59,811 nucleotides of DNA from Anaerotalea alkaliphila (lineage in GTDB: Bacteria > Bacillota > Clostridia > Lachnospirales > Vallitaleaceae), in the NCBI RefSeq assembly GCF_010179735.1, contig NZ_JAAEEH010000017.1, positions 1 through 59,811 on the forward strand, written 5' to 3'. The translations under genes were made by a program, and so were the position numbers. Shown here piece after piece: positions 44,915 through 57,419 of this stretch. The notes under the pieces are model-generated. The model did no database searches and was not told the origin of the DNA. It saw only the letters and a list, made by a program, of their open reading frames with translations. Position 1 is the stretch's first letter, and the number at the start of each line of letters is the position of its first letter.

Positions 44915-44934
44915 GGGTTTTGCCCTTTTCCGCT

Positions 44935-44964
44935 TTGACAGGGGAGGACAACCGGTGGTACAAT
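44935..44964 (+). promoter_or_regulatory. topB promoter
   Basis: TTGACA (44935-44940), 18 bases, TACAAT (44959-44964), back to back with the azlC promoter, 20 bases between the -35 boxes. Confidence 0.8.
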
Positions 44965-44995
44965 GCAATACGAAGAGAAGCAGGAGGAGGGAAAG

Positions 44996-46780
44996 ATGGG
45001 AAAACAATTGATTGTCGCGGAAAAGCCTTCGGTGGCCAGGGACATCGGAAGGGTTCTGGGGTGCCGGAGCAACAAAGACGGCTACATGGAAAGCGGAAAA
45101 TATCTGGTGACCTACGCCATTGGCCACCTGATCGCCCTGTGGGACCCCGAGGACTATGACCCTGCCCTCAAGCGATGGAACTACCAGACGCTTCCCATCA
45201 TTCCGGAGCCGATCCGCACCAAACCCTATCCCAAGACCAAGAAACAGCTGGACCTGGTGGGCAGGCTGATGGAGCGGGAGGACGTGGAAAGCCTCATCTG
45301 CGCTACGGACAGCGGAAGGGAAGGGGAACTGATCTTCCGCTACATCTACGGATATCTGGGATGCCGCAAGCCGTTCTACCGGCTCTGGATCTCCAGCATG
45401 ACCGACGAGGCCATCCGGCAGGGGTTCGAAAAGCTGAAGCCCGGGGAGGCCTACGACAACCTGTACCATTCGGCCAGGTGCCGGTCGGAGGCGGACTGGC
45501 TGGTGGGGATCAACGCCACCCGGGCCTTCACCACCCGCTACGGAGACCTCTACAGTGTGGGAAGGGTCCAGACGCCCACGCTGGCACTGATCGTCCAAAG
45601 GCAGTTGGAGATCGAGGGGTTCAAGCCGGAGGACTACTACGAGGTGGAGGCGGACTACGGGGATTTCAAGGGAACCTGGTTCTGGAAGAAGCAGAGCGCC
45701 ACCCGGATGGACCGGGAGGAAAAGGCGCGGGAGGTGGCGGACCGCTGCCTGGGGAAGGAAGTCCAGGTGCTGGAGCTGGAGAAGAAGAAGAACCGCCAGC
45801 CTCCCCCGTTCCTCTATGACCTGACCGAGCTCCAAAGGGACGGCAACAAGGAGCATGGCTTCACCGCCCAACAGGTCCTCACCATTGCCCAGGAGCTTTA
45901 TGAAAAGAGGAAGCTGATCACCTATCCCCGGACGGACAGCCGCTTCCTCAGCGACGACATGAAGCCGGTGGCCCAGAAGACCATGGAAAGCATCAACGTC
46001 CACCCCTACAGCAAAGCCATCGGGCCGCTGCTGGCGAAAGGCCCCTTGAAATTCAGCAAGCGGATCGTGGACAACGGGAAGGTCACGGACCACCACGCCA
46101 TCATTCCCACCAACCGCCGGCCTGACCCGGGAAGCCTTCCCCCCGACCTGCTGAAAATCTACCAGCTGGTGGTGAAGCGTTTCATCGCCGTGTTCTGCGA
46201 GCCCTTCGAGTTCGAGACCACCAAGGTTGTGATGGGCACGGAGGAAGACACCTTCCTGTCCAAGGGCAAGACGGTGCTGGCCATGGGATGGAAGGGGCTG
46301 TACCAGAACAGGAACGAGGAAGGGGACCAGCTGCTGCCCCCCCTGAAGAAGGGGGAGAAGAGGACCATCCAGGACTGCAACCTGCTGACCAAGCAGACCA
46401 GTCCCCCCAAACCGTTCACGGAGGCCACTTTGCTCAGCGCCATGGAGAACGCCGGACGCTTCGTGGAGGACGAGGACCTGAAGGAGCAGCTCAAAGCCTC
46501 CGGTTTCGGGACGCCGGCCACCCGCGCGGGCATCATCGAACGGCTGCTGCAAGTGGAGTACATCGTCCGGAAGGGGAAGGCCCTTGTGCCCACGGAAAAA
46601 GGGCGGCGCCTTGTGGCCCTTGTGCCGGAGGAGCTGAAATCCCCCGTCACCACCGGAAAATGGGAAAAGGGATTGGGCAGGATCAGCCAGGGTGCCCTGG
46701 ACCCCCAAAGGTTCATGGACAGCATCGGCCGTTTCGTGCGCTACATCGTGCAGGAGGCCGGGAATCCCCAAGGAAGATAA
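44996..46780 (+). CDS. topB: DNA topoisomerase III
   Basis: Type IA topoisomerase. The 594-residue protein starts with the Toprim domain (QLIVAEKPSVARDIG; acidic TDSGREGELI at 104-113) and has catalytic Tyr310 in LITYPRTDSRFLS. It lacks C-terminal zinc fingers, as is usual for topoisomerase III. GGAGGAGGG precedes the ATG at 44996; an ATG at 44963 would coincide with the -10 box. Monocistronic. Confidence 0.95.
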   Translation: MGKQLIVAEKPSVARDIGRVLGCRSNKDGYMESGKYLVTYAIGHLIALWDPEDYDPALKRWNYQTLPIIPEPIRTKPYPKTKKQLDLVGRLMEREDVESLICATDSGREGELIFRYIYGYLGCRKPFYRLWISSMTDEAIRQGFEKLKPGEAYDNLYHSARCRSEADWLVGINATRAFTTRYGDLYSVGRVQTPTLALIVQRQLEIEGFKPEDYYEVEADYGDFKGTWFWKKQSATRMDREEKAREVADRCLGKEVQVLELEKKKNRQPPPFLYDLTELQRDGNKEHGFTAQQVLTIAQELYEKRKLITYPRTDSRFLSDDMKPVAQKTMESINVHPYSKAIGPLLAKGPLKFSKRIVDNGKVTDHHAIIPTNRRPDPGSLPPDLLKIYQLVVKRFIAVFCEPFEFETTKVVMGTEEDTFLSKGKTVLAMGWKGLYQNRNEEGDQLLPPLKKGEKRTIQDCNLLTKQTSPPKPFTEATLLSAMENAGRFVEDEDLKEQLKASGFGTPATRAGIIERLLQVEYIVRKGKALVPTEKGRRLVALVPEELKSPVTTGKWEKGLGRISQGALDPQRFMDSIGRFVRYIVQEAGNPQGR

Positions 46781-46781
46781 G

Positions 46782-46821
46782 AACTTTTCCATGTCAAATT
46801 AAATTTTGACTAGGAAAAGTT
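46782..46821 (+). other. Inverted repeat overlapping the ilv promoter region
   Basis: AACTTTTCC-AT-GTCAAA (46782-46798) mirrored by TTTGAC-TA-GGAAAAGTT (46805-46821): 15 of 17 positions paired around a six-base A/T loop. It begins one base after the topB stop and has no T run after it. It ends 13 bases before the -10 of the ilv promoter, so it could be an operator or a weak topB terminator. Confidence 0.7.
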
Positions 46822-46831
46822 ACGGACCTTG

Positions 46832-46840
46832 TGTTATAAT
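46832..46840 (+). promoter_or_regulatory. ilv operon promoter (extended -10)
   Basis: TGTTATAAT (46832-46840) is an extended -10; no good -35 lies at 17 bases. TTGTGT (46829-46834) with TATTAT (46851-46856), spacing 16, is an alternative. Confidence 0.55.
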
Positions 46841-46874
46841 GTTCTTTGTATATTATAGATAAAGGAGGCAGGCT

Positions 46875-48463
<1,589 letters not shown>

Positions 48464-48483
48464 GAGCTGGATACAGCAAGAGC

Positions 48484-48511
48484 CAAAAGGCCGGTGAAGA
48501 CCGGCCTTTTG
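48484..48511 (+). terminator. Hairpin with T run between ilvC and cimA
   Basis: CAAAAGGCCGG (48484-48494) and CCGGCCTTTTG (48501-48511), perfect. It should terminate part of the transcripts after ilvC, so the operon is probably polar. Confidence 0.8.
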
Positions 48512-48550
48512 TCAACAAATAAACGGGAAAGAGGATAAGGAGCCCAGGCG

Positions 48551-50143
48551 ATGCATAGAAGGATAGACATTTATGATTCTACGCTCCGGGATGGAGCGCA
48601 AGGTGAAGGGATCTCCTTCTCCGTACTGGACAAGATCAACATTGTGAAGGCTTTGGATGAGATCGGTGTTGCGTTCATCGAGGCGGGAAATCCGGGCTCC
48701 AATCCGAAGGACCTGGAATTCTTTGAGGAAGTCAAGCATCTGGAGCTGAAGAACGCCAAGCTGGTGGCCTTTGGAGCCACCCGGAGGCGGGACATCCGCC
48801 CGGAAGAGGATGCCAACCTCCAGTCCCTGCTGATTGCCGATACGGAACATGTGGCCATTTTCGGAAAAAGCTGGGACTTCCATGTGACGGAAATCATCAA
48901 CACCACCCTGGAAGAAAATCTACGCATGATCCAGGACACCATCCGCTACATGCAGGAGAAGGGGAAGAAGGTCGTCTTCGACGCGGAGCACTTCTACGAC
49001 GGATACAAGAACAACAGGGAGTACGCGCTGGCCACCGTGCGGGCCGCGGCGGAAATGGATGTACACAGCGTGGTCCTCTGCGACACCAACGGAGGAACCA
49101 CGCCCATGGAGATCTACAGCATCACCAGGGAGGTCTGCGAGCAGCTTGACGTGCCTGTGGGCATCCATTGCCACGACGATTCGGGGACGGCGGTGGCCAA
49201 CTCCCTGCTGGCGGTGGAGGCCGGCGCACAGCAGGTCCAGGGAACCTTCGTGGGTTTCGGCGAGCGCTGCGGAAACGCAAACCTGGCCATCATCATCGGC
49301 GGTCTGCAGCTGAAGAAGAAGTTCCAGTGCATACCGGAGGAGAACATGGAACTTCTCACCCCCACCGCCAGGTTGATTGCGGAAATCGCCAACATCCGGC
49401 TGCAGGATGGCATGGCCTTCGTCGGCAAGAACGCTTTCGCCCACAAGGGAGGCATGCACATCGACGGGGTCAACAAGGCCTCCCACAGCTTTGAGCACAT
49501 CCCCCCCGAGGCCGTGGGGAACGAGCGGCGCTTCCTTATGTCCGAAGTGTCGGGCAGGAGCACCATCCTGAAGAAGATCAACAAGATTGCGCCTGAAATC
49601 CAGAAGGACTCCCCGGAGACCATCGCCATCATCAACCGCTTGAAGGAACTGGAGCATGAAGGCTACCAGTTCGAGGGGGCGGAAAGCACTTTCGAGCTGG
49701 TGATCCGGAAGCATCTGGGAAAATACAAGCCGTTCTTCGAATTGGAGAACTTCAAGATCATGAACGAAAAGCCTGCTGCGGGAGACCAGTTCAGCGCCTA
49801 CGCCATGGTGAAGGTGCGGGTGGAGGATGCCGTGAAGATGACGGCCGCGGAAGGCGACGGCCCGGTGAACGCCTTGGACAAGGCCCTGCGGGAAGCGTTG
49901 GAAGGGTTCTATCCCATCCTCTCCAAAGTGGCCTTGACGGATTACAAGGTACGGGTGCTGGACACCAAGGAAGCCACAGCCGCCAAAGTGCGGGTCCTGA
50001 TCACCTCCTCCGACGGGGAACGGTCCTGGACCACCGTGGGGGTTTCCACGGACATCATCGAAGCCAGTTTGACGGCGTTGGTGGATTCCATCGAAATCAA
50101 GCTCATCCGGGACATTGAAGAGAAAATGAAATACTACCTATAA
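48551..50143 (+). CDS. cimA: (R)-citramalate synthase
   Basis: Condenses pyruvate with acetyl-CoA to citramalate, the first step of threonine-independent isoleucine synthesis. The 530-residue protein is a DRE-TIM metallolyase ([29 protein letters not shown]) with the C-terminal LeuA dimer regulatory domain from about residue 395. Its length and sequence type (CimA rather than LeuA: GAGQGEGIS instead of the GEQ pattern of 2-isopropylmalate synthase) match the citramalate group. The next gene, leuB, catalyses the later dehydrogenase step of both pathways, which supports the call. ATG with GGAT/GGAGC upstream. Confidence 0.93.
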   Translation: MHRRIDIYDSTLRDGAQGEGISFSVLDKINIVKALDEIGVAFIEAGNPGSNPKDLEFFEEVKHLELKNAKLVAFGATRRRDIRPEEDANLQSLLIADTEHVAIFGKSWDFHVTEIINTTLEENLRMIQDTIRYMQEKGKKVVFDAEHFYDGYKNNREYALATVRAAAEMDVHSVVLCDTNGGTTPMEIYSITREVCEQLDVPVGIHCHDDSGTAVANSLLAVEAGAQQVQGTFVGFGERCGNANLAIIIGGLQLKKKFQCIPEENMELLTPTARLIAEIANIRLQDGMAFVGKNAFAHKGGMHIDGVNKASHSFEHIPPEAVGNERRFLMSEVSGRSTILKKINKIAPEIQKDSPETIAIINRLKELEHEGYQFEGAESTFELVIRKHLGKYKPFFELENFKIMNEKPAAGDQFSAYAMVKVRVEDAVKMTAAEGDGPVNALDKALREALEGFYPILSKVALTDYKVRVLDTKEATAAKVRVLITSSDGERSWTTVGVSTDIIEASLTALVDSIEIKLIRDIEEKMKYYL

Positions 50144-50162
50144 GAAAAGGAGATGGAGAAGC

Positions 50163-51236
50163 ATGGACTATAGATTGGCGGTCATCAAGGGAGACGGGAT
50201 CGGTCCCGACATCGTAGAGGAAGGGCTTAAGGTTCTGGAAATCATCAGCCAAAAATTCGGACACACCTTCACCTGCAAGGAGGTGCTGGCGGGAGGCGCA
50301 GCCATCGACGCCACAGGGAAGTCCCTGCCGGAAGAGACGGTGGAAGTCTGCAAGGCATCCGATTCCGTGATCCTGGGAGCCATGGGGGGACCCCAATGGG
50401 ACAACCTGGCCAATGGAGACCGTCCGGAGAAGGCGCTGCTGGGACTGCGTGCAGCCCTGGGGCTCTTCGGGAACATCCGTCCCGCGGTGCTGTATCCCCA
50501 GCTGAAGGACGCCTGCCCCCTGAAGGACAGGATCATCGGGGAAGGCGGCATCGACATCGTGGTCGTCCGGGAACTGACCGGCGGAATCTACTTCGGCGAA
50601 CGGGGCGAGGGTGTGGGCGAGCTGGGTGCCTACAAGTACGACACGCTGAAATACAGCGAGGTCGAAGTGGAGCGGATCGCCCGGAGGGCCTTTGAAATCG
50701 CCATGAAGCGCGGCAAGAAGGTCACCAGCGTGGACAAGGCCAACGTCCTGGACAGCTCCAAATTGTGGAGAAGGGTCGTGGAAGAGGTGGCCAGGGAGTT
50801 CCCGGAAGTGGAGCTCAACCACCTTTATGTGGACAATGCCGCCATGCAGCTGGTCATCAACCCCAAGCAGTTCGATGTGATCGTGACCGGAAACATGTTC
50901 GGCGACATCCTCTCCGATGAGGCCAGCATGATTACCGGATCCATCGGCATGCTGCCTTCCGCCAGCCTGGGAACCGGGAAGCTGGGCATGTATGAGCCCA
51001 TCCATGGTTCCGCTCCGGACATCGCCGGACAGGACAAGGCCAACCCCATCGCCACCATCCTCTCCATCGCCATGATGCTGCGCTACTCCTTCGACTTGGA
51101 GAACGAGGCGAAGGCCATCGAAGACGCCATCGAGAAGGTGCTGGAGGCGGGCTACAGGACCGGGGACATCTACAGCGAAGGGACCACATTGGTCGGAACG
51201 AAGGAAATGGGCCGTCTGATCCGGGGACAGCTGTAA
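50163..51236 (+). CDS. leuB: 3-isopropylmalate dehydrogenase
   Basis: Oxidatively decarboxylates 3-isopropylmalate (leucine) and, in the citramalate route, 3-methylmalate to 2-oxobutyrate. The 357-residue protein begins [14 protein letters not shown] and has [22 protein letters not shown] and the metal-site [26 protein letters not shown] precedes the ATG. leuCD are not in the window. Confidence 0.96.
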   Translation: MDYRLAVIKGDGIGPDIVEEGLKVLEIISQKFGHTFTCKEVLAGGAAIDATGKSLPEETVEVCKASDSVILGAMGGPQWDNLANGDRPEKALLGLRAALGLFGNIRPAVLYPQLKDACPLKDRIIGEGGIDIVVVRELTGGIYFGERGEGVGELGAYKYDTLKYSEVEVERIARRAFEIAMKRGKKVTSVDKANVLDSSKLWRRVVEEVAREFPEVELNHLYVDNAAMQLVINPKQFDVIVTGNMFGDILSDEASMITGSIGMLPSASLGTGKLGMYEPIHGSAPDIAGQDKANPIATILSIAMMLRYSFDLENEAKAIEDAIEKVLEAGYRTGDIYSEGTTLVGTKEMGRLIRGQL

Positions 51237-51287
51237 CGATACGACAAGCCAGGAGGCGCCTGCACAGGTGCCGGAAAGGATTTTCAT

Positions 51288-52946
51288 ATGAGAAGCGACA
51301 GAGTTAAGGCCGGCATAGAAAGGGCACCCCACCGTTCCTTGTTCAAGGCCATGGGGTACACCGATGAAGAAATAAGACGTCCCATGATCGGGATTGTCAA
51401 CTCCAAGAACGACATCATTCCCGGGCACATCCATCTGGACACCATCGCCGAAGCGGTCAGGACGGGGGTCCTGATGGCGGGAGGGACGCCCATGGAGTTT
51501 CCGGCCATCGGCGTTTGCGACGGCATCGCCATGGGACATGAGGGAATGCACTATTCCCTGGTGACACGGGAACTTATTGCGGATTCCATCGAAGCGGTGG
51601 CCAACGCCCATGCCTTCGATGCGCTGGTGCTGATCCCCAACTGCGACAAGATCGTCCCCGGCATGCTCATGGCTGCGGCCCGGTTGAACATCCCGGCCGT
51701 CGTCGTCAGCGGGGGCGCCATGCTCTCCATCAACAGCATGAACAAGGACCTGGACCTGAACAGCGCCTTTGAGGCCGTGGGCGCCTACAAGGCCGGGAAG
51801 ATGACGGAAGAGGATGTGCTGACCTGCGAGAACAACGCATGTCCCACCTGCGGCTCCTGTTCGGGCATGTTCACCGCCAACAGCATGAACTGCCTCAGCG
51901 AAGTGCTGGGCATCGCCCTTCCCGGCAACGGAACCATCCCTGCGGTGTTCTCCGAAAGGATCCGCCTGGCCAAGCAGGCCGGCATGAAGGTCATGGAGAT
52001 GCTGGAGAAGGGCATCCGCCCCAGGGACATCATGACCCCGGAAGCGTTCGAAAACGCCTTGACGGTGGACATGGCCCTGGGATGCAGCACCAACAGCATG
52101 CTCCACCTCCCTGCCATCGCCTATGAGGCCGAGGTGCCCTTGAACCTGGAGATGGCGAACGCCATCAGCGCCAAGACACCCAACCTCTGCAAGCTCGCAC
52201 CCGCGGGGGAACACCATGTCCAGGACCTGTATTTCGCAGGCGGCGTCCAGGCGGTGATGATGGAGCTGGACAAGGCCAGCCTCCTCCATACGGACCTGAT
52301 GACGGTCACCGGCAAGACGATCAAGGAGAACATCGCTTCCGCAGTCAACAGGAATACGAACGTGATCCGAAGCATCGGGGATCCCTATTCCCCCACAGGC
52401 GGCATCGCCGTGCTGAAGGGGAACATCGCTCCAGACGCCTGCGTAGTCAAGAGGTCCGCGGTTGCGCCCGAGATGCTGGTGCATGAAGGGCCGGCCAGGG
52501 TGTTCGATTCCGAAGAGAAGGCCATCGAGGCCATCTACCAGGGAGGGATCAAAGCCGGGGACGTGGTGGTCATCCGATACGAAGGACCTAAAGGCGGTCC
52601 CGGCATGCGGGAAATGCTGTCCCCCACCTCCGCTTTGGCGGGCATGGGACTGGACAAGCAGGTGGCCCTCATCACCGACGGAAGGTTCAGCGGCGCCACC
52701 AGAGGCGCGGCCATCGGTCATGTCTCGCCGGAGGCCGCGGAAGGCGGTCCCATCGGACTCCTGAAGGAAGGGGATGTGGTGAGCGTCAACATTCCGGAAG
52801 GAACCATCAACGCAAAGGTATCGGAAGAGGAATTCGCCAAAAGGCGGGAGACATTTGAACCGCTGCCCCCCAAGATCACAAAAGGCTATGTGGCCAGATA
52901 CGCCAAATTGGTCACGTCCGCCAGTACGGGAGCGGTATTGAAATAG
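51288..52946 (+). CDS. ilvD: Dihydroxy-acid dehydratase
   Basis: Fe-S enzyme dehydrating dihydroxyisovalerate and dihydroxymethylvalerate. The 552-residue protein has the family signatures [19 protein letters not shown] and [18 protein letters not shown], and the C-terminal [29 protein letters not shown] is before the ATG. Fifth gene of the ilv operon; a GC hairpin (about 51254-51272) lies between leuB and ilvD. Confidence 0.97.
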   Translation: MRSDRVKAGIERAPHRSLFKAMGYTDEEIRRPMIGIVNSKNDIIPGHIHLDTIAEAVRTGVLMAGGTPMEFPAIGVCDGIAMGHEGMHYSLVTRELIADSIEAVANAHAFDALVLIPNCDKIVPGMLMAAARLNIPAVVVSGGAMLSINSMNKDLDLNSAFEAVGAYKAGKMTEEDVLTCENNACPTCGSCSGMFTANSMNCLSEVLGIALPGNGTIPAVFSERIRLAKQAGMKVMEMLEKGIRPRDIMTPEAFENALTVDMALGCSTNSMLHLPAIAYEAEVPLNLEMANAISAKTPNLCKLAPAGEHHVQDLYFAGGVQAVMMELDKASLLHTDLMTVTGKTIKENIASAVNRNTNVIRSIGDPYSPTGGIAVLKGNIAPDACVVKRSAVAPEMLVHEGPARVFDSEEKAIEAIYQGGIKAGDVVVIRYEGPKGGPGMREMLSPTSALAGMGLDKQVALITDGRFSGATRGAAIGHVSPEAAEGGPIGLLKEGDVVSVNIPEGTINAKVSEEEFAKRRETFEPLPPKITKGYVARYAKLVTSASTGAVLK

Positions 52947-52963
52947 GGAAAGGAGCACAAAGC

Positions 52964-54628
52964 ATGCAAATGACTGGAGCTCAAATACTCGTGGAGTGTT
53001 TGCTTGAACAGGGTGTGGATACGATCTTCGGCTTTCCCGGCGGGGCCGTTCTGCACATCTATGATGAATTGTATAGACAGCACGACAGGATCCGCCACAT
53101 CCTGACCTCCCATGAACAGGGGGCGTCCCATATGGCGGACGGTTACGCCCGGGCCACCGGAAAAGTGGGCGTGTGCCTTGCGACCTCCGGTCCGGGAGCG
53201 ACCAACCTGGTGACGGGGATCGCCACCGCCTACATGGACTCCATCCCCATGGTGGCCATCACCGGAAACGTCCCCTTGTCCCTGCTGGGCAAGGACAGCT
53301 TCCAGGAGGTGGACATCGCAGGCATCACCATGCCGGTGACGAAACACAACTACATCGTCAAGGATGTCAAGGACCTGGCGAGGATCCTCCGGGAGGCTTT
53401 CTATGTGGCCCAGGAGGGACGTCCCGGTCCGGTCCTGGTGGACATCCCCAAGGACGTGACCGCCCACAAGGCGGAGTATGTCCGTGAGGAACCCCGGAAG
53501 GTGGAACGGCGATGCAAGGGGATTACGGACGAATCCATCCGGGAAGCCCTGGAGGTGATCGGAAGATCCAGGAAGCCCTACATCCTGGTGGGCGGCGGGG
53601 TCGTCCTGTCGGACGCCAAGGACCAGATCGTGGAGCTCGCGGATAAGTTGGATGCGCCGGTTACCTGCAGCCTCATGGGCATGGGAGGTTTCCCGACCAA
53701 CCATCCCCGGTATACGGGGATGCTGGGGATGCACGGCACCAAAGCCTCCAACATCGGCGTGACCCATTGCGACCTTCTGGTTGTGGTGGGGGCCAGGTTC
53801 AGCGACCGGGTGACCGGGGACACGGCCAAGTTCGCCAGAGGGGCCCAGGTCCTGCACATCGACATCGATCCGGCGGAAATCAACAAGAATGTTGCCGCCT
53901 ACCACCATATCATCGGGGACGTGAAGATGGTGCTGGAAGCCCTGAACAGCCGGCTGGAGCAGCAGCAGCATGCGGCCTGGATGGAGGAAGTGGCGAAGAT
54001 CCAAAAGGATAATCCCCTGCGCTACAAGCCGGGCCTGACCGGCCAGTACGTCATCGAACGGCTGTACGCCTACACCAAGGGGAACGCCATCATCGCCACG
54101 GAAGTGGGGCAGCACCAGATGTGGGCGGCCCAATTCTACAAGTTCCATGAACCCAGGCTATTCCTCACTTCCGGGGGGCTGGGAACCATGGGATACGGCA
54201 TGGGCGCCGCCATCGGCGCAAAGGTGGCCCGGCCGGACATGCGGGTGGTCAACATAGCCGGAGACGGAAGTTTCCGGATGAACATGAACGAGATCATGAC
54301 CGCGGTCCGCTACAAGATCCCCATTGTGGTACTGGTGATCAACAACAGCGTGCTGGGCATGGTCCGCCAGTGGCAGACCATCTTCTATGACGAACGCTAC
54401 TCCTTCACCCATCTGAATCCGGACCTGGACTACGTGAAGCTCTGCGAGGCTTTCGGAGCCCAGGGGTACAACCTGGACAAGGTGGAGGACATCGATGCGG
54501 TATTCGACAAGGCCTTTGCAAGCGACGTCCCTGTGGTGATCAACTGCATCGTGGACAAGGACGACATGGTGTATCCCATGGTTGCACCAGGCAAGCCCAT
54601 CGACGAGCTGGTCGAGGAAAAATACTAG
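52964..54628 (+). CDS. ilvB: Acetolactate synthase large subunit (ilv operon copy)
   Basis: The 554-residue ThDP enzyme has catalytic Glu51 ([18 protein letters not shown]), the ThDP site [12 protein letters not shown] and the substrate loop [12 protein letters not shown]. It is about as similar to the copy at 13529 as typical paralogues within Clostridia and is the likely partner of IlvN encoded at the operon start. AAAGGAGC precedes the ATG, 17 bases after ilvD. Last gene of ilvN-ilvC-cimA-leuB-ilvD-ilvB. Confidence 0.95.
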   Translation: MQMTGAQILVECLLEQGVDTIFGFPGGAVLHIYDELYRQHDRIRHILTSHEQGASHMADGYARATGKVGVCLATSGPGATNLVTGIATAYMDSIPMVAITGNVPLSLLGKDSFQEVDIAGITMPVTKHNYIVKDVKDLARILREAFYVAQEGRPGPVLVDIPKDVTAHKAEYVREEPRKVERRCKGITDESIREALEVIGRSRKPYILVGGGVVLSDAKDQIVELADKLDAPVTCSLMGMGGFPTNHPRYTGMLGMHGTKASNIGVTHCDLLVVVGARFSDRVTGDTAKFARGAQVLHIDIDPAEINKNVAAYHHIIGDVKMVLEALNSRLEQQQHAAWMEEVAKIQKDNPLRYKPGLTGQYVIERLYAYTKGNAIIATEVGQHQMWAAQFYKFHEPRLFLTSGGLGTMGYGMGAAIGAKVARPDMRVVNIAGDGSFRMNMNEIMTAVRYKIPIVVLVINNSVLGMVRQWQTIFYDERYSFTHLNPDLDYVKLCEAFGAQGYNLDKVEDIDAVFDKAFASDVPVVINCIVDKDDMVYPMVAPGKPIDELVEEKY

Positions 54629-54641
54629 AACCAACCTTCAG

Positions 54642-54677
54642 GGACGGGAGGAGCCGGTAAGGTGCCTTCCGTCCTTT
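54642..54677 (+). terminator. ilv operon terminator
   Basis: GGACGGGAGG (54642-54651) pairs with CCTTCCGTCC (54665-54674, one G-U pair), then TTTCAATTT. Confidence 0.7.
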
Positions 54678-54687
54678 CAATTTGACC

Positions 54688-54716
54688 TTTTCAAAGAGGG
54701 CAGAATATTGTATGAT
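54688..54716 (+). promoter_or_regulatory. Promoter of the S1-domain gene
   Basis: TTTTCA (54688-54693), 17 bases, TATGAT (54711-54716), giving a leader of about 67 bases. Confidence 0.55.
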
Positions 54717-54788
54717 ATTGACAGGGAGCCTGCTTTGCGGTCTCCGAGCACGAAAGAAACCGAATCAACCGACAGGGAGGATACAACA

Positions 54789-55970
54789 ATGGAAGAAAAC
54801 ACGAACAGGGAAGAAACGATGGCGGATTTCGAGAAGGAGCTTCAGGCGTCCTTCAGGAAAATACGGGAAGGGGAACAGGTAAAGGGGGAAGTCATTTCCG
54901 TCACGGACCAGGAGTTGCTGGTGAACATCGGATATGTGGCCGACGGCATCATCCCCAAGGAGGAGACGCTGCTGAAGGCGGAGGACGTCCTGGCGGACAA
55001 CTACAAGCCGGGGGACCAGGTGACCGCGGAAGTGCTCAGCAAGAACGACGGGGACGGCAATGTGCTGCTCTCCATCAAGAAGGCCGTCTCCTTCCTGGTA
55101 TGGGAAGAGCTGGAAAGCGCCTTCGAACGCAAAGGGGACATCTCCGTCACCGTCAAGAGCGCGGTCAAGGGCGGCGTGGTCTGCGACATCCAGGGGGTGC
55201 GCGGCTTCATCCCCGCATCTCAGCTGTCCGTCGGCTATGTGGAGAACCTGGAGGATTATGTGGGGGTCACTTTCGACGTGCGCGTGATCGAGCTGGACGA
55301 GGCTACAGACAAGGTGATCCTTTCCAGGAAGGTCGTGGAAGAAGAGGAGCGGGCCGAGGCAAGGGGAAAACTCATGGACACCATACAGAAGGGGGACCGC
55401 TTCACTGGAAAGGTGAAGAAGGTGCTTGACTTCGGAGCCTTCGTGGACCTGGGCGGCGTGGACGGACTGGTCCACATCGGCGAGCTTTCCTGGACCAAGA
55501 TCAAGCATCCCAGCGAAGTGGTCAAGGAAGGGGAGACCGTGGACGTGGTCGTACTGGACGTGGACAAGAAGCGGGGAAGGATCTCCCTGGGATACAAGGC
55601 ACTGCAGCAAGACCCCTGGGCGGCATCGGCGGAAGCCATGAAGGTCGGTTCCGTGCAGGCGGGCACCGTCACCAGGATTGCGGATTTCGGAGCGTTCGTG
55701 CAGATCGCCGACGGCGTGGAAGGACTGGTGCACATATCCGAAATCAGCGACGACCGGGTGAACAAGGTGGAAGACGTGCTTTCCGTGGGGCAGCAGGTCA
55801 AGGTGAAGGTGCTGGAAAAGGACCTGGCCAAAAAGAAGATCCGCCTCAGCATGAAGGGTGCGGAAGCATCGGAGAACAGGGCGGACCTGGACGCCTACAT
55901 CGGGCAGCAGGAGGAGGCAACCACGAACCTGGAAAGCGTGTTCAAGAAATTCCTGAAGGATTTGGAATAA
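54789..55970 (+). CDS. rpsA: S1 RNA-binding domain protein (ribosomal protein S1-like)
   Basis: A 393-residue protein with four S1 repeats (about 28-95, 112-180, 198-265 and 285-352); repeats three and four are the best preserved ([20 protein letters not shown] and [21 protein letters not shown]). Four-repeat forms of this length are the usual clostridial S1 homologue, shorter than the six-repeat protein of proteobacteria, and bind mRNA or ribosomes. AGGGAGGA precedes the ATG at 54789. Two unrecognised genes follow closely. Confidence 0.92.
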   Translation: MEENTNREETMADFEKELQASFRKIREGEQVKGEVISVTDQELLVNIGYVADGIIPKEETLLKAEDVLADNYKPGDQVTAEVLSKNDGDGNVLLSIKKAVSFLVWEELESAFERKGDISVTVKSAVKGGVVCDIQGVRGFIPASQLSVGYVENLEDYVGVTFDVRVIELDEATDKVILSRKVVEEEERAEARGKLMDTIQKGDRFTGKVKKVLDFGAFVDLGGVDGLVHIGELSWTKIKHPSEVVKEGETVDVVVLDVDKKRGRISLGYKALQQDPWAASAEAMKVGSVQAGTVTRIADFGAFVQIADGVEGLVHISEISDDRVNKVEDVLSVGQQVKVKVLEKDLAKKKIRLSMKGAEASENRADLDAYIGQQEEATTNLESVFKKFLKDLE

Positions 55971-56003
55971 ACGAAAGATCCCTACCGCAAAGGAGCATGA
56001 GCC

Positions 56004-57419
56004 ATGGCAGATTTCAGGAAGATCAGGAAAGACCTGGAAAGGGAAGGGAAGCCGGAAGAGGCACTGAACCAGCTGGTGCGTACGTATCAGAAATCTTTTG
56101 GGGAATTCCTTTTGGCGGCGGGCGCCCTGCAGACCCTCTTTTTGAGGGAGTTGCTGGAGGAAGCCGGGGAGGCCGGAGGCGTCCTTCCCGAATGCATGGG
56201 GAGCATGGACCGGATGGCATCCTATGGCGCCCGTCTGGGCCGTTTGGGGAAGCTTGGCCAGGAGGAGCAGCGGCTCCTCCTGGAGGAACTGAAGGGGGAG
56301 CGGGACAGGCTTGAACGCTGCGGCCGTGTGCTCTCCGCCGTGACCGACCAGCTGAGCCAAGGCGCCTACATGCTGGAGCGCCTCCCCGGGCCGGGAAGCG
56401 AAGGCATCCGGACCATGGAGACGGACGAGGACTTCGTGCAGGAGGTCCTCGCCGGACTGTTCTCCAATCCGGACCGGAATGCCCAAAGGGAGCTCCTGAA
56501 ATACATCTACAGCGTGCTGCCGGTGCGGATGACGGCCAGCCGGTTCCATCATATGACAGACCAGTATTTCGAACGGTTCAAGGGATTGGACCGGAAGAAC
56601 GTGTCGGCGCACAAGGAACTGCTTTGGGAGGTGTTCCATCCCGAAGGGCTCTGGGAGGAGGCTGGGGAAATCGGGGGGATGGCCCGGGAACTCCAGGACA
56701 TCATGGGGGAATTGGATGCCCCCCCATTGAAGCACAAGGAAGCGCTGCTTGCACGGATGGAAAGGCTGACGGAAGAGAAAGACCGCTGGCTGGACTTGTG
56801 CGTGGAAGCGGCGAAGACGTTGAACGGTTGGATCGGGTTGTTGCAGGTCCTGGATCCCTCCATGGAATCCGTCCTGGGAGACCTCCTGGACCGGTACGGG
56901 GATTTTTATGCCCGCCTGGACTGGAAGGCACCTGGGGATACGGAGGGGGAAAGGGAGTTCCTGGAGAGCCTGGAGGGGATCCAGGAGCAAAGGATGGAAG
57001 AGGTCGGCACCCTCCTGGGGATCTTCGAGGAGACCGGGGAACGGCATAAATCCGCAATCCTTGCGGCAGGCCTTTCCAAGTACTTCAGGGAGATCCGTTG
57101 GCTGGCGGGATTCACCGGAAACAGCGCTTTTCCCCCCTATGAGGAACCGGGAAGCGAGGAGGAGGTCCAATGCGACGATTTCCACCTGGCCACGCTGAAG
57201 AGGGACCTGTCCCGCGCCATGGAGGAAGTCTTCCGGGGCGACAGCCGGATGCGGAAAAGGGCCAGGATGGCCGCCCTGCTAGGGTACTTCAACATCCTGC
57301 ATAAGACGCCCCAGGAGATCCACGACTTCCTTCTGGAGAGCATGCAGGGCTGTGGGAATCCCCAGGAAAAAGTGGCCAGCATGATGGCCATCAGGGAAGG
57401 ATTGAGGCATTTGCAATGA
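56004..57419 (+). CDS. Unrecognised 471-residue helical protein
   Basis: No family recognised. The protein is soluble, rich in Glu, Leu, Gly and Arg, with long predicted helices and possible coiled-coil stretches (about 80-125 and 235-275), no signal peptide, membrane span or metal motif. It opens MADFRKIRKDLEREGKPEEA, and the first 60 residues resemble a helical repeat. AAAGGAG is ten bases before the ATG. Its stop overlaps the next start (ATGA), so the two are translated together. Codon use matches neighbours. Confidence 0.88.
   Translation: MADFRKIRKDLEREGKPEEALNQLVRTYQKSFGEFLLAAGALQTLFLRELLEEAGEAGGVLPECMGSMDRMASYGARLGRLGKLGQEEQRLLLEELKGERDRLERCGRVLSAVTDQLSQGAYMLERLPGPGSEGIRTMETDEDFVQEVLAGLFSNPDRNAQRELLKYIYSVLPVRMTASRFHHMTDQYFERFKGLDRKNVSAHKELLWEVFHPEGLWEEAGEIGGMARELQDIMGELDAPPLKHKEALLARMERLTEEKDRWLDLCVEAAKTLNGWIGLLQVLDPSMESVLGDLLDRYGDFYARLDWKAPGDTEGEREFLESLEGIQEQRMEEVGTLLGIFEETGERHKSAILAAGLSKYFREIRWLAGFTGNSAFPPYEEPGSEEEVQCDDFHLATLKRDLSRAMEEVFRGDSRMRKRARMAALLGYFNILHKTPQEIHDFLLESMQGCGNPQEKVASMMAIREGLRHLQ

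Noticed and set aside
50103-52958. Minus-strand open frame of about 950 codons opposite leuB and ilvD
   Set aside because: Mirror of real genes, with no motif or start signal.
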